A stretch of DNA of 64,000 nt from [Mycobacterium] manitobense (GTDB lineage: Bacteria; Actinomycetota; Actinomycetes; Mycobacteriales; Mycobacteriaceae): positions 62,001 through 126,000 of the forward strand of contig NZ_JACKSJ010000148.1 in NCBI RefSeq assembly GCF_025821665.1. The letters run 5' to 3'. How positions within the stretch are numbered: the stretch's first letter is position 1; every line of letters starts with the position of its first letter. This document shows, one piece after another, positions 9,208-17,435 of the stretch. The position numbers were made by a program, and so were the translations under genes. The notes under the pieces were generated by a model that had not been told where the DNA came from, searched no databases, and saw only the letters and a list, made by a program, of their open reading frames with translations.

Positions 9208-10233
9208 GTGCCCGATCCGCTGCCACAACCGGTGCTGGCGCCGCTGACTCCGGCGGCCGTGTTCCTGGTCCTCACCGTCGACGACGGCGGCGAGGAAACG
9301 GTGCACGACGGGCTCGCCCACATCTCGGGGCTGGTGCGTTCCATCGGTTTTCGCGATCCCAGCAAGCGGCTGTCGGTGGTGGCCTCGATCGGGTCGGACG
9401 CGTGGGACCGGTTGTTCTCCGGTCCCCGGCCCGCCGAGCTGCACCCCTTCGTCGCGCTGCACGGTCCGCGGCACGACGCCCCCGCGACGCCCGGCGATCT
9501 GCTGTTCCACATCCGCGCGGAATCGATGGACGTGTGCTTCGAACTGGCCACCAAGCTGGTCGAGGCGATGGCCGGCGCCGTCACCGTCGTCGACGAGGTG
9601 CACGGCTTCAAGTTCTTCGACAACCGGGACCTGATGGGCTTCGTCGACGGCACGGAGAACCCGGACGGCCCGCCGGCGCGCAGCGCGACGCAGATCGGGG
9701 ACGAGGACCCCGATTTCGCCGGCGGCTGCTACGTGCACGTGCAGAAGTATCTGCACGACATGGGGTCGTGGAATGCTTTGCCGGTCGGCGAGCAGGAGCG
9801 GGTGATCGGCCGCACCAAGCTCGACGACGTCGAACTGGGCGACGACGCGAAGCCCGCGAACGCGCACATCGCGCTCAACGTGATCACCGACGACGCGGGC
9901 AACGAGCTCAAGATCCTGAGGCACAACATGCCGTTCGGCGAGATCGGCCGTTCCGAGTTCGGCACCTACTTCATCGGCTACTCGCGGACCGCCGCGGTGA
10001 CCGAGCGGATGCTGCGCAACATGTTCATCGGCGATCCGCCCGGGAACACCGACCGCATCCTCGACTTCTCCACCGCCGTGACGGGCGGCATGTTCTTCTC
10101 CCCGACGATCGACTTCCTCGACGACCCACCGCCGTTGCCCGGCGCGGCCGCCGTCCCGGCCGCGCCTCCCGCGCCGTCCCCCGCCTATGCCGGTTCCCTG
10201 TCGATCGGCAGCCTGAAAGGACAGTCCCGATGA
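9208..10233 (+). CDS. Dye-decolorizing peroxidase (encapsulin cargo)
   Basis: A 341-residue heme peroxidase of the DyP family. GFVDG at residues 144-148 gives the catalytic Asp147; His220 (PANAHIAL) is the probable proximal heme ligand and Arg238 (ILRHNMPFG) the distal arginine. The C-terminus, after a Pro/Ala-rich linker, is AGSLSIGSLKGQSR, the encapsulin-targeting peptide, so the enzyme should be packaged inside the shell made by the next gene. The start is GTG 9208, matching the length of Rv0799c; upstream codons in frame lie in the pepC leader region. The stop overlaps the encapsulin ATG (ATGA). Confidence 0.95.
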   Translation: MPDPLPQPVLAPLTPAAVFLVLTVDDGGEETVHDGLAHISGLVRSIGFRDPSKRLSVVASIGSDAWDRLFSGPRPAELHPFVALHGPRHDAPATPGDLLFHIRAESMDVCFELATKLVEAMAGAVTVVDEVHGFKFFDNRDLMGFVDGTENPDGPPARSATQIGDEDPDFAGGCYVHVQKYLHDMGSWNALPVGEQERVIGRTKLDDVELGDDAKPANAHIALNVITDDAGNELKILRHNMPFGEIGRSEFGTYFIGYSRTAAVTERMLRNMFIGDPPGNTDRILDFSTAVTGGMFFSPTIDFLDDPPPLPGAAAVPAAPPAPSPAYAGSLSIGSLKGQSR

Positions 10234-11027
10234 ACAACCTCTACCGCGAGCTGGCACCGGTCACCGACGGGGCATGGGAGCAGATCGAACAGGAGGCGAC
10301 CCGAACGTTCAAGCGCCACATCGCCGGTCGTCGCGTCGTCGACGTGAGCGAGCCGGGTGGCCCGGTCACCGCGGCGATCAGCACCGGCCATCTGGTCGAC
10401 GTGACGTCACCGGGCGACGGCGTGTTCGCGCATCTGCGCGACAGCAGGCCGCTGGTGCGGCTGCGGGTCCCGTTCACGGTGTCGCGCAGCGCGATCGACG
10501 ACGTCGAACGCGGTTCGCAGGACTCCGACTGGGATCCGGTCAAGGATGCCGCGAAGAAGCTGGCGTTCGTCGAGGACCGCGCGATCTTCGAGGGCTATCC
10601 GGCCGCGTCGATCGAGGGCATCCGCGGCTCGAGTTCCTGCCCGAACCTCAAACTGCCCGCCGATCCGCGGGAGATCCCCGACGTCATCACCCAGGCGCTG
10701 TCGGAACTGAGGCTGGCCGGCGTAGACGGCCCGTACAGCGTGCTGCTGTCGGCCGACGTGTACACGCAGGTGAGCGAGACGACGGTGAACGGCTATCCGA
10801 TCCGCGAGCACCTCAACCGGCTCGTCGACGGCGACATCATCTGGGCGCCGGCCATTGACGGGGCATTCGTGTTGTCCACCCGCGGTGGGGATTTCGATCT
10901 GCAGCTCGGCACCGACGTGTCGATCGGATACCTGTCGCACGACGCCGACACCGTTCAGCTGTACCTGCAGGAGACGCTGACGTTCCTCTGCTACACCGCC
11001 GAGGCGTCGGTCGCTCTGACGGCCTGA
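10230..11027 (+). CDS. Encapsulin shell protein (Cfp29 homologue)
   Basis: A 265-residue HK97-fold protein that self-assembles into the encapsulin nanocompartment. MNNLYRELAPVTDGAWEQIE at the N-terminus and ARTFKRHIAGRRVVDV-like early segments are typical, as is the C-terminal TVQLYLQETLTFLCYTAEAS. Length is identical to M. tuberculosis Cfp29 (Rv0798c). It is translationally coupled to the DyP cargo gene through a 4-base overlap. The operon ends at a hairpin (11020-11051) shared with the convergent purQ gene. Confidence 0.96.
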   Translation: MNNLYRELAPVTDGAWEQIEQEATRTFKRHIAGRRVVDVSEPGGPVTAAISTGHLVDVTSPGDGVFAHLRDSRPLVRLRVPFTVSRSAIDDVERGSQDSDWDPVKDAAKKLAFVEDRAIFEGYPAASIEGIRGSSSCPNLKLPADPREIPDVITQALSELRLAGVDGPYSVLLSADVYTQVSETTVNGYPIREHLNRLVDGDIIWAPAIDGAFVLSTRGGDFDLQLGTDVSIGYLSHDADTVQLYLQETLTFLCYTAEASVALTA

Positions 11028-11051
11028 GCCGGTCGCGAGGCGCTCAGGCCG
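11020..11051. terminator. Bidirectional hairpin between encapsulin and purQ
   Basis: Ten-base perfect stem CGGCCTGAGC (11020-11029) and GCTCAGGCCG (11042-11051) with a 12-base loop. Both convergent stop codons lie inside it: encapsulin TGA at 11025-11027 in the left arm and purQ stop at 11044-11046 in the right arm. No U-tract follows on either side, as is common for mycobacterial terminators. Confidence 0.6.
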
Positions 11052-11721
11052 ACGCGAGCACGGCGTCCAGCGCCGAGTAGAACAGGCCGAGGCCGTCGTC
11101 GGACGGGCCGGTCAACGCCTCGGTCGCATGCTCGGGGTGCGGCATCAGGCCGACGACGCGGCCGTCGGCCGAGCTGACGCCCGCGATGTCGCGCATCGAG
11201 CCGTTCGGGTTGTCCCGGTAGCGGAACACCACCCGGCCCTCGCCCTCGAGTTCGTCGAGGGTCTTCTCGTCGGCGACGTAGCGGCCCTCCCCCGACTTGA
11301 GCGGTACCAGGACGTCGGCGCCCTGCTCGAAGCGGGTGGACCACGCCGAGGACGTCGAGGCCACCTCCAGCCAGATGTCGCGGCACACGAAGTGCAGTCC
11401 GGCGTTGCGGGTGAGCGCACCGGGCAGCAGACCCGCCTCGCACAGGACCTGGAAGCCGTTGCAGATGCCGAGCACCGGCAGCCCCTCGCGGGCCTCGCGG
11501 ACCACCTCACCCATCACCGGGGCGAACTTCGCGATCGCGCCCGCGCGCAGGTAGTCACCGTAGGAGAAGCCGCCGGGCACCACGACCGCGTCGACCCCCT
11601 TGAGGTCGGCGTCGGCATGCCACAGGCTGACCGCCTCGGCGCCGGAGAGCCGCACCGCGCGGGCGGCGTCGATGTCATCGAGGGTGCCGGGGAATGTGAT
11701 GACCCCCACACGTGCCGTCAT
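11044..11721 (-). CDS. purQ: Phosphoribosylformylglycinamidine synthase, glutaminase subunit PurQ
   Basis: Class I glutamine amidotransferase that supplies ammonia to PurL for FGAM synthesis. The 225-residue protein has VVVPGGFSYGDYLRAGAIA, the nucleophile elbow GICNGFQVLCEAGLLPG (catalytic Cys) and the C-terminal triad residues in LMPHPEHATE (His, Glu). The ATG at 11721 overlaps the purS stop by 4 bases, so PurS and PurQ are translated together. PurL is elsewhere (1336-3645). Confidence 0.97.
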   Translation of the reverse strand: MTARVGVITFPGTLDDIDAARAVRLSGAEAVSLWHADADLKGVDAVVVPGGFSYGDYLRAGAIAKFAPVMGEVVREAREGLPVLGICNGFQVLCEAGLLPGALTRNAGLHFVCRDIWLEVASTSSAWSTRFEQGADVLVPLKSGEGRYVADEKTLDELEGEGRVVFRYRDNPNGSMRDIAGVSSADGRVVGLMPHPEHATEALTGPSDDGLGLFYSALDAVLASA

Positions 11722-11957
11722 GCCTGCTCCCTGCTGACCGACCAATCCTCGATCACCGTGTTCGCCAGCAGGGATTCGGCGATCTCGGCGATCGTCTCGT
11801 CGGTCACGCTGTCGTCGACCTCGAGTTCGAACCTCTTGCCCTGCCTGACATCTGACACTCCGGCGATGCCGAGGCGACCGAGCGCACCGACGATCGCCTG
11901 GCCCTGCGGATCGAGGATCTCCGCCTTGGGCATCACATGCACCACCACCCTTGCCAC
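11718..11957 (-). CDS. purS: Phosphoribosylformylglycinamidine synthase subunit PurS
   Basis: A small 79-residue subunit that bridges PurQ and PurL and helps channel ammonia. VARVVVHVMPKAEILDPQG and KRFELEVDD are characteristic. The start is GTG 11957: this gives the standard 79-residue length, whereas the longer frame adds an implausible Arg-rich leader. It overlaps purQ by ATGA. Confidence 0.95.
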   Translation of the reverse strand: MARVVVHVMPKAEILDPQGQAIVGALGRLGIAGVSDVRQGKRFELEVDDSVTDETIAEIAESLLANTVIEDWSVSREQA

Positions 11958-11992
11958 GGGACAACTGTACCGGCGTGGGTGGCGCAGCCGCC

Positions 11993-12652
11993 CTACCGGC
12001 ACGAGTCGATGTAGGCGACGCACAGCGGGGCGGCCATCGCGTCAAGGACATCGGCGTCCGCGATGGCCGGCCACGGGCGGGCCTGCCGGCCCGTCGACCA
12101 CAGCGCCAGCTCGCTGATCGTGCCGCTGCGCGGGTCGACCAGCAGGTATTCGTGCAGCGTCGGTCCGGCTGCGTCGCTGATCACCGCGGCTTTGCGCTCC
12201 GGTTCGGCGGTGGTCAGCGACGGCGAGGTGTGCGGGGCGGTCAGCTGGCACCGGCGCAGTGCGGCGACACCCGCGTCGTATACCTCGGTCGCCGTCTCAC
12301 CGGCCCGCCAGGCCTCCCCGCGCCAGTGCATCACCTGCGCCTGCAGGTGCCACATGCCGTCGGGCGAGGTCACGACGGCGCGGGACGCCACGGCGTAGGC
12401 GCGTGCATCGTCGACCGGTGGCGAGGCGCACGCCTCTTCGAACCGGAACAGTGGCGCCGTCACAGGGGTGGCGACGGCGCCGAGTTCGGGCCATCGGTAG
12501 GCGTCGTGCAGCGGGATCGAGCTCGGGGCGATCCAGGCGGACTGCGGAATCCGGTCGCAGAACGGCGGGCAGTCCAGCGGGGCGGCGTCCCCATGAGCGG
12601 GCGCGAACGCCAACCCACAGCCGGCCAGCACCGCCGCCAGCAGAATTCGCAT
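11993..12652 (-). CDS. Secreted protein of unknown function
   Basis: A 219-residue protein with a clear Sec signal peptide (MRILLAAVLAGCGLAFAPAHG, cleavage probably after AHGDAA). The mature part begins with a Cys pair (PLDCPPFC) and contains four further Cys (EEACASP, RRCQ, PLCV, DSCR), so disulfides are likely outside the cytoplasm. A Cys sits inside the leader but lacks a convincing lipobox. It is probably first in the unit leading to purS-purQ, 35 bases away, though no functional link is obvious. I do not recognise the family. Confidence 0.8.
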   Translation of the reverse strand: MRILLAAVLAGCGLAFAPAHGDAAPLDCPPFCDRIPQSAWIAPSSIPLHDAYRWPELGAVATPVTAPLFRFEEACASPPVDDARAYAVASRAVVTSPDGMWHLQAQVMHWRGEAWRAGETATEVYDAGVAALRRCQLTAPHTSPSLTTAEPERKAAVISDAAGPTLHEYLLVDPRSGTISELALWSTGRQARPWPAIADADVLDAMAAPLCVAYIDSCR

Positions 12653-12698
12653 CGAGAACCCCCGCGCTCACGCCCCGCCCGAGCGCCACAATATAGGC

Positions 12699-13361
12699 AT
12701 GCAACTGACGCATTTCGGCCATTCCTGCCTTCTCGCCAGCTTTTCCGCCGGATCCGGTGAATCCGCGGCCGAGACGACCGTGCTCTTCGACCCCGGCACG
12801 TTCTCCCACGGCTTCGAGGGCATCACCGGCCTGTCGGCGATCCTGATCACCCACCAGCACCCCGACCACGCCGACACCGAGCGGCTGCCTGCCCTGCTGG
12901 AGGCCAACCCGCAGGCCGCCCTCTACGCCGACCCGCAGACCGCCGAGCAGCTGGGCGAGCCGTGGCGGGCCGTGCACGTCGGCGACGAGTTCGGCATCGG
13001 CCACCTGCAGGTACGCGGCGTCGGCGGCAGGCATGCCGTGATCCATCCGGAGATCCCGGTGATCGACAACATCTCCTACCTGCTCGGCGACGGCGATCAC
13101 CCGGCCCGGCTCATGCATCCTGGTGACGCGCTGTTCGTGCCCGGTGAGCCGGTCGAGGTACTGGCCACCCCGGCAGCGGCACCGTGGATGAAGATCTCCG
13201 AGGCGGTCGACTACCTGCGGGCGGTCGCGCCGGCCCAGGCGGTGCCCATCCACCAGGCGATCATCGACCCGAGTGCGCGCGGCATCTACTACGGCAGGCT
13301 CTCGGAGATGACCGACACCGATTTCCGTGTGCTCGAACCGGAGAACGGCACCGCGTTCTGA
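12699..13361 (+). CDS. Metallo-beta-lactamase-fold hydrolase
   Basis: A 220-residue protein with the MBL-fold metal motif ITHQHPDHAD (HxHxDH), an N-terminal MQLTHFGHSCLL typical of the UlaG/RomA-like branch, and PGDALFVPG carrying a later metal Asp. It is expected to bind two metal ions and hydrolyse an unknown ester, lactone or phosphodiester. It corresponds to Rv0786c in conserved order. It is convergent with the FAD dehydrogenase, separated by 13 bases containing a short hairpin. Confidence 0.87.
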   Translation: MQLTHFGHSCLLASFSAGSGESAAETTVLFDPGTFSHGFEGITGLSAILITHQHPDHADTERLPALLEANPQAALYADPQTAEQLGEPWRAVHVGDEFGIGHLQVRGVGGRHAVIHPEIPVIDNISYLLGDGDHPARLMHPGDALFVPGEPVEVLATPAAAPWMKISEAVDYLRAVAPAQAVPIHQAIIDPSARGIYYGRLSEMTDTDFRVLEPENGTAF

Positions 13362-13379
13362 CCTGAGCAGAGCCTCAGG
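13362..13379. terminator. Short hairpin between convergent genes
   Basis: CCTGAG at 13362-13367 pairs with CTCAGG at 13374-13379 across a 6-base loop, between the ends of the MBL hydrolase and the FAD dehydrogenase. The stem is short; a weak bidirectional terminator is possible. Confidence 0.3.
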
Positions 13380-15018
13380 CGATGTCGCGGGCGGCGCCGC
13401 GGCCGGCGGCCCGGCCGGAGAAGATGCAGCCGCCCAGGAAGGTGCCCTCCAGCGAGCGGTAGCCGTGCACGCCGCCGCCGCCGAAGCCCGCCGCTTCGCC
13501 GGCCGCGTACAGCCCCGGGTAGGCCGACCCGTCAGCGGTCAGCACGCGGGAATCGAGGTCGGTCTCCAACCCGCCCAGCGACTTCCGGGTCAGGATGTGC
13601 AACTTCACCGCGATCAGCGGCCCGGCCTTCGGGTCGGTGAGGCGATGCGGGGCGACCACCCGGCTGAACCGGTCGCCGAGATACGCGCGGGCTCCGCGGA
13701 TCGCGGTGATCTGGCTGTCTTTGGTGAACCGGTTCTCCACCTCGCGGTCGCGGGCGGTCACCTCAGCGGCCACGGCGTCGTATTCGAGCGGCACCACGGC
13801 GGGCACGCCGTTCATCGCGGCGACCAACTCCCGCAACGAGTTCGCGCTGACGAAGTCGACGCCCCGGTCGACGAAGGCCTGCACCGGGGCCGGTGCGCCC
13901 GGTCGCACCCTGGCCAGCACCTGCCGCACGCTTCGGCCGGTGAGGTCGGGGTTCTGCTCCTGCCCCGACAGCGCGAACTCCTTCTCGATGATCCGCGCGT
14001 TGAGGATGAACCAGGTGTAGTCCTGCCCGGTGGTGCAGATGTGTTCCAGTGTGCCGAGGGTGTCGAAGCCCGGGTACAACGGCACGGGCAGCCGTTTCCC
14101 GTTGGCGTCCAGCCACAGTGACGACGGGCCGGGCAGGATCCGGATGCCGTGCAGCGGCCAGATCGGGTCGTAGTTGGTGATGCCCTCGGTGTAGTGCCAC
14201 ATGCGGTCGGCGTTGATCACCCGCGCCCCGGCGGCCTCGGTGATGCCGATCATCCGCCCGTCGACGTGGGCGGGCACACCGCTGATCAACTGTTCGGGCA
14301 CCCGACCCATCCTGGGCGGCCAGTTCTTCCGCACCAGGTCGTGGTTGCCGCCGATGCCGCCGCTGGAGACGATCACCGCCGACGCGCGAAACTCGAACTC
14401 GCCGATGTTGTTCCGTGACGACGGCGCTCCCCGCACCGCGGTCGACGGTTCGAGGACGGCGCCCCGCACGCCGGTGACGGCGCCGCCCTCGACGATCAAC
14501 TCGTCGACGCGGTGCCGGTGCGCGAACCGCACCGCGCCCGGGGCCGCACGCAGCCGCCGCTCGAACACCTCGACGATCGCCGGGCCGGTGCCCCACGTGA
14601 CGTGGAAGCGCGGCACGGAGTTGCCGTGCCCGGTGGCGCCGTAGCCGCCCCGCTCGGCCCACCCGACGAGCGGGAAGGTCTGCAGTCCGCGGGCCCGCAA
14701 CCAGCTGCGCTTCTCCCCCGCCGCGAAGTCGACGTAGGCGTGCGCCCACTGCCGCGGCCAGTGGTCCTCGGGCCGGTCGAAGCCGGCCGAGCCCAGCCAG
14801 TCCTGCAGTGCGAGTTCGTGGCTGTCGCGGATGCCGAGCCTGCGCTGTTCGGGGCTGTCGACGAAGAACAGCCCACCGAACGACCAGTACGCCTGACCAC
14901 CGACGTTGGCGGCGTTCTCCTGGTCGACGATCAGCACGCGCCGGCCCCGCTCGACGAGCTCACAGGCCGCGACCAGACCGGCCAGGCCGGCTCCTACGAC
15001 GATGACGTCAGCGTCCAC
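13375..15018 (-). CDS. FAD-binding dehydrogenase (Rv0785-like, ketosteroid-dehydrogenase/flavocytochrome c fold)
   Basis: A 547-residue flavoenzyme. The N-terminal dinucleotide fold is DVIVVGAGLAGLVAACELVE followed by an acidic strand end (VLIVDQENAANVGGQAYWS), and the C-terminal FAD motif is YPGLYAAGEAAGFGGGGVHG. This arrangement matches the fumarate reductase/3-ketosteroid dehydrogenase superfamily. The substrate is not identifiable. An Arg/His-bearing active-site loop is probable near GGYGATGHGNSVPRFH. The gene is 37 bases downstream of the DUF2334 gene on the same strand, as in the Rv0784-Rv0785 pair. Confidence 0.88.
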   Translation of the reverse strand: MDADVIVVGAGLAGLVAACELVERGRRVLIVDQENAANVGGQAYWSFGGLFFVDSPEQRRLGIRDSHELALQDWLGSAGFDRPEDHWPRQWAHAYVDFAAGEKRSWLRARGLQTFPLVGWAERGGYGATGHGNSVPRFHVTWGTGPAIVEVFERRLRAAPGAVRFAHRHRVDELIVEGGAVTGVRGAVLEPSTAVRGAPSSRNNIGEFEFRASAVIVSSGGIGGNHDLVRKNWPPRMGRVPEQLISGVPAHVDGRMIGITEAAGARVINADRMWHYTEGITNYDPIWPLHGIRILPGPSSLWLDANGKRLPVPLYPGFDTLGTLEHICTTGQDYTWFILNARIIEKEFALSGQEQNPDLTGRSVRQVLARVRPGAPAPVQAFVDRGVDFVSANSLRELVAAMNGVPAVVPLEYDAVAAEVTARDREVENRFTKDSQITAIRGARAYLGDRFSRVVAPHRLTDPKAGPLIAVKLHILTRKSLGGLETDLDSRVLTADGSAYPGLYAAGEAAGFGGGGVHGYRSLEGTFLGGCIFSGRAAGRGAARDIA

Positions 15019-15055
15019 AGGACGCTACGTTAGCCCTGCCCGCTGTGCGCGGAGC

Positions 15056-15760
15056 TCAGGCGGCTTCGGTGAGCGCCACGGGCGGCGTCCAGCTGTAGAC
15101 CGCCGGTGCGCACCGGTGCATGAGCGCGAGGTCGACGGCGTCCAGCACGGCCTGCCGCGGACCGGGACGGTGCAGCTGTTTGGCCGACACCGCGAGCCGG
15201 ACCATGCCACCGCGGCGGGCGGTGCGGTCGGCGGTGAGCACCAGCGTGCGGCACCACCACGGTTCGGTGAGGAAGCCGGCGCCGATGCCGACGACGCGGG
15301 CGCGCACGGTGGTCTGCCGCACCAGATCGGTGATCCCGGTGAGGCCGGCCATCAGACGGAAGCCGTTGCGGGGCAATACGGTCACTGTGCCCTGCGAGAC
15401 GGTCCAGCCGGGGGCGGCGAACAGCCGGGTGCGCAGACCGAGGTGTTCGAGCACCCGGTCGGCACCCATCAACCGCAGGTTGGCCTCGTGCGCGGGCAGG
15501 GTGGCGAACTCGCTGCGGCGCTGCTTGGTCGCGGCCTCGTCGAAGCCGTGCAGCACGATGGCGGCGCCGTCCGCGCGGCGTTCTGTCAGCCAGCCCACCG
15601 TCCGCTCGTCGCGGTCCAGCCGGTAGCCCCCCTTGAGGCGGGGGGCCACCAGGAACGACGACGGCACGTTGCGCGCGTCGAGTTCGGCGCAGAACGAGGC
15701 GACGTGGGGCAGCGTGCGTTCGCTGATATGGGCGATCGAGACGATCAGTTGTCCAGCCAC
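15056..15760 (-). CDS. DUF2334 / polysaccharide-deacetylase-like protein
   Basis: A 234-residue protein of the NodB-like deacetylase fold (DUF2334). VSIAHISERTLPHVASF, AAIVLHGFDE (metal-site His/Asp region) and LFAAPGWTVS are the main motifs. GTG 15760 was chosen because residues upstream in that frame are a His/Arg-rich non-coding run; the result is close to the 228 residues of Rv0784. It lies immediately upstream of the FAD dehydrogenase. The exact substrate is unknown. Confidence 0.8.
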   Translation of the reverse strand: MAGQLIVSIAHISERTLPHVASFCAELDARNVPSSFLVAPRLKGGYRLDRDERTVGWLTERRADGAAIVLHGFDEAATKQRRSEFATLPAHEANLRLMGADRVLEHLGLRTRLFAAPGWTVSQGTVTVLPRNGFRLMAGLTGITDLVRQTTVRARVVGIGAGFLTEPWWCRTLVLTADRTARRGGMVRLAVSAKQLHRPGPRQAVLDAVDLALMHRCAPAVYSWTPPVALTEAA

Positions 15761-15819
15761 ATGTGCAGTGTGGCAACGCCAGGTGTCGTGACGGTTGCCG
15801 ACACGTGGGCGGGAGTTGT

Positions 15820-16317
15820 CTATCGCGGCAAGACCGCTTCGATGGCGGTGATGATCTCCGGTGCGTCCGGCTCGGTGCGCGGACGGAACCGGTTGACCAC
15901 CGAGCCGTCGGGTGCGATGAGGAACTTCTCGAAGTTCCACTGGATGTCACCGGCCTCGCCGCCGGCGTCGGGTGTCTTGGTCAGCTCGACGTAGAGCGGA
16001 TGCCGGTCCGGCCCGTTGACGTCGGTCTTGGCCAGCAGCGGGAACGTCACGCCGTAGTTCTGCGAGCAGAAGGTCTGGATCTCCTCGGCACTGCCGGGCT
16101 CCTGGCCCATGAACTGGTTGCAGGGCACGCCGATGACGGTCAGGCCGCGCCTGCCGTACTCCTGGGCCAGCCGCTCCAGAGCGCTGTACTGCGGAGTCAG
16201 ACCACATTTCGAGGCGACGTTCACCACGAGCACCGCGCCGTCGGTGATCTCGGCGAGGTTGGTGGGGGTGCCGTCGAGGGTGGTCAGCGGGATGTCGGAC
16301 AGCGACGCGTCAGCCAT
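15820..16317 (-). CDS. Glutathione/thioredoxin-dependent peroxidase, GPx family
   Basis: A 165-residue thiol peroxidase. The peroxidatic residue is Cys38 (VNVASKCGLTPQY), not selenocysteine; Cys84 (QTFCSQ) is at the usual resolving position and a further Cys66 lies in VPCNQFMGQEPG. IQWNFEKFLI supplies the Trp-Asn of the active site. Such Cys-type enzymes normally use thioredoxin as reductant. It reduces H2O2 or lipid peroxides in the cytosol. It is followed 26 bases downstream of a TetR gene on the same strand. Confidence 0.93.
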   Translation of the reverse strand: MADASLSDIPLTTLDGTPTNLAEITDGAVLVVNVASKCGLTPQYSALERLAQEYGRRGLTVIGVPCNQFMGQEPGSAEEIQTFCSQNYGVTFPLLAKTDVNGPDRHPLYVELTKTPDAGGEAGDIQWNFEKFLIAPDGSVVNRFRPRTEPDAPEIITAIEAVLPR

Positions 16318-16343
16318 GTCCGCACGCTACCGCAGGCCCTGGG

Positions 16344-16898
16344 TCAGCGACCGAACAGCATCGTGGCGGTACGGCGGGCGGTGGCGATCGGATCGGCGTC
16401 GGTGTCGACGGCCTGGTTGAGCCAGAGCAGCGAGAAGCCGTGCACCAGCGACCACGCGGCGAGCGCGGCGGCTTCGGGATCGGCCTCGGCACGGTCGTCG
16501 GCAAGGGTGCCGACGCCGCGGGCCAGCTCGGCGCCCGCGGCGGCCTGGGCACCGGCGAGGTCGGCGTCGGCCGCGTCGAACAGCGACTTGTCGAACATCA
16601 CCGCGTAGTGGCCGGGATGGCTCAGCGCGAAGCCGACGTAGGCCAGCGCCGCGTTGACGAAGTCCGGTCTGGCCTGCTCGAGCGCCGAGGTGAGCAGCCG
16701 GAACCCCTCCGTGGCGAGCGCGGTGAACAGTCCGCGCCGGTCGGTGAAGTGATGAGCGGGCGCCGCGTGCGACACCCCCGCCTCGCGGGCCAGTTCGCGA
16801 AGCGACACCGCGTCGGCGCCGCGCTCGGCGACAAGGTCCGCGGCGTGGCCGAGGATCACCGCCTTGAGGTCACCGTGGTGGTAGGTGCGCTTGCTCAT
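16344..16898 (-). CDS. TetR-family transcriptional regulator
   Basis: A 184-residue repressor. The N-terminal helix-turn-helix is RTYHHGDLKAVILGHAADLV followed by VSLRELAREAGVSHAAPAHHF, the YHHGDL variant of the TetR subgroup. The C-terminal ligand domain is unremarkable. It is divergent from a DoxX gene; the 90-base gap contains two 21-base direct repeats that are its likely operators. GPx lies downstream on the same strand, suggesting a redox-related unit. Confidence 0.9.
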   Translation of the reverse strand: MSKRTYHHGDLKAVILGHAADLVAERGADAVSLRELAREAGVSHAAPAHHFTDRRGLFTALATEGFRLLTSALEQARPDFVNAALAYVGFALSHPGHYAVMFDKSLFDAADADLAGAQAAAGAELARGVGTLADDRAEADPEAAALAAWSLVHGFSLLWLNQAVDTDADPIATARRTATMLFGR

Positions 16899-16915
16899 TC
16901 GGCCAGTCTAGCCCA

Positions 16916-16968
16916 CATCTTGACACTGACTAGTTAACGACTACCCTCATCTTGACACTGACAAGTTA
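16916..16968. promoter_or_regulatory. Two 21-bp direct repeats (putative TetR operators)
   Basis: CATCTTGACACTGACTAGTTA (16916-16936, shown minus its last base in practice) and its copy at 16948-16968 differ at a single base (T/A at repeat position 16). They start 32 bases apart, about three helical turns. Each holds a TTGACA hexamer. They fill the gap between the divergent TetR and DoxX genes, so they are probably operator plus promoter elements. Confidence 0.65.
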
Positions 16969-16988
16969 TAGTTCGGAGGAGGCTCGCG

Positions 16989-17435
16989 ATGGCGGTGCTG
17001 ATGGCGCTGGCGCTGGGCACTGTGGCAGCGCGGACGGCCGGCTGGCTCGGCGTCGACCACCTCGACACCTGGCCCCGGGCCGTCGCCGTCGGACTGGCGT
17101 TGATGTTCACGATGACCGGGGTGGCGCACTTCGTCCCCGGCATGCGCCGGGACATGATCGCCATCGTGCCGCCGCGGCTGCCGGCACCCGGCGTGCTCGT
17201 GACGATCACCGGCGTGCTGGAGCTGATCGGCGCGGCTGGGCTGCTGTTCCCGCCGACGAGGGTCGCCGCGGCGGTGTGCCTGTTCGTGCTGATGCTGGCG
17301 ATGTTCCCCGCCAACGTCCGTGCGGCGAGGATGCCGGACCCGCCGAAGTCGATGACGTCGCGGTTAGACGTTCGGACCGCTGAAGAAGTTGTCTACCTCG
17401 CCGCTGCCGTAGTGGTCGCGGTCGGCGGTGGCTAG
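16989..17435 (+). CDS. DoxX-family membrane protein
   Basis: A 148-residue protein with four hydrophobic helices. LALMFTMTGVAHFVPGMRRDM and ITGVLELIGAAGLLFPPTRVAA are typical of DoxX-like (DoxX_2) proteins. A strong ribosome site (AGGAGG, 16976-16981) precedes ATG 16989. Its last 72 bases overlap the 3' end of ptrB on the other strand; even so the overlapped part encodes a plausible fourth helix (EEVVYLAAAVVVAVGG). The divergent TetR probably controls it. Confidence 0.8.
   Translation: MAVLMALALGTVAARTAGWLGVDHLDTWPRAVAVGLALMFTMTGVAHFVPGMRRDMIAIVPPRLPAPGVLVTITGVLELIGAAGLLFPPTRVAAAVCLFVLMLAMFPANVRAARMPDPPKSMTSRLDVRTAEEVVYLAAAVVVAVGGG

Noticed and set aside
15820..16317. Selenocysteine GPx
   Set aside because: The catalytic position is a Cys codon and no in-frame TGA or SECIS-like hairpin is seen.
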